Source of the DNA: Actinomycetota bacterium
GTDB lineage: Bacteria > Actinomycetota > Actinomycetes > Nanopelagicales > Nanopelagicaceae
DNA length: 5,581 nucleotides
Direction of reading: 5' to 3'
Assembly: GCA_009697555.1 (NCBI GenBank)
Contig: WLQV01000078.1
Coordinates: 1-5,581, forward strand
The notes under the pieces were generated by a model, which made no database searches, was not told the DNA's origin, and saw only the letters and a list, made by a program, of their open reading frames with translations. This document shows positions 5,470 to 5,581 of the stretch, piece by piece. Position numbers and translations under genes: made by a program. Position 1 is the stretch's first letter; every line of letters begins with the position of its first letter.

Positions 5470-5581
5470 GTGCGCCTCAATGAAACTGGAAATCTACGAG
5501 CGCTACGCCATAGAAATTTTCGGATTCTCTTCTTTGCTAATGCCACATCCAATGTCGGTTCATGGATGCAACGTATTGCTC
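5470..5581 (+). CDS. MFS transporter (MFS_3/EntS-like exporter), N-terminal part, cut by window edge
   Basis: The 37 complete codons from the GTG at 5470 read on to the right edge. After a short cytoplasmic start, LRALRHRNFRILFFANATSN (residues 9-28) and VGSWMQRIA (29-37) match the N-terminus of MFS_3-type exporters, which begin LRxRxFRxLF..N..S.xGxWMQ at the first membrane helix. Members are proton-driven efflux carriers in the inner membrane; the substrate cannot be told from this part. The only possible start in the frame is the GTG, because a TGA lies at 5455-5457 and no other start codon follows it before 5470. There is no Shine-Dalgarno; the GATAGT box ends 6 nt upstream, so translation may be leaderless. 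An ATG at 5480 opens another frame, but its product is not recognisable. Confidence 0.82.
   Translation, partial: MRLNETGNLRALRHRNFRILFFANATSNVGSWMQRIA

Noticed and set aside
5241..5552. Minus-strand 103-codon frame over DUF2530 and the MFS start
   Set aside because: It covers both real genes in another frame and its Arg/Cys-rich product matches nothing. The 62-codon frame has two clean membrane helices.
5480..5581. ATG frame MKLEIYERYA at the right edge
   Set aside because: The frame starting at GTG 5470 gives the recognisable MFS N-terminus (RHRNFRILF, GSWMQR), so this is a shadow.

Overview
This window looks like ordinary chromosome from a moderately low-GC actinobacterium. The evidence is three families that are essentially actinobacterial (DUF3263, DUF3027 and DUF2530), a cold-shock protein with the long C-terminal tail seen in mycobacterial CspB, and a Gly/Met-tailed GroEL2-type chaperonin. 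Base composition is near half GC by eye, well below Streptomyces or Mycobacterium. Together with very tight spacing this suggests a streamlined freshwater lineage such as the acI/Nanopelagicales group. That placement is inference; no marker that fixes the taxon is present.

Layout, left to right. Positions 1-388 (minus) hold the N-terminal part of a type II NADH dehydrogenase. Across a 67-bp divergent gap lies a two-domain protein (NAD(P)-binding Rossmann plus DUF2867) at 456-1937 (plus). A small DUF3263 protein follows at 1976-2242. Then comes a classic heat-shock unit: promoter, a near-perfect CIRCE operator, groEL at 2368-3993 and a strong intrinsic terminator. A DUF3027 protein with four cysteines (4061-4756) starts almost on top of that terminator. 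It is followed by a cold-shock-domain protein (4873-5259) with its own leader. The two-TM DUF2530 protein (5264-5452, minus) converges on it with a 4-bp gap. DUF2530 diverges from an MFS exporter (5470 to the window end) with only 17 bp between start codons.

The genes are mostly separate transcription units rather than an operon. groEL is predicted to be heat-inducible through HrcA/CIRCE. The cold-shock gene has a promoter, a 5' leader and hairpins of its own. No phage, IS, CRISPR, tRNA or rRNA signal was seen, and no stretch over 300 bases lacks a gene.

The most notable pattern is in initiation. Four genes (456, 1976, 4061 and the minus-strand gene starting at 5452) have a TANNNT -10 box ending 6-7 nt before the start codon, as expected for leaderless mRNAs; the MFS gene at 5470 has a weaker version. 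groEL, csp and ndh have real Shine-Dalgarno sequences. I found no convincing new biological system. The best leads are the leaderless set, the overlapping divergent promoters at 5453-5469, the dyad and hairpin in the cold-shock promoter and leader, and a Rex-like repeat with a wrong-length spacer in front of ndh.
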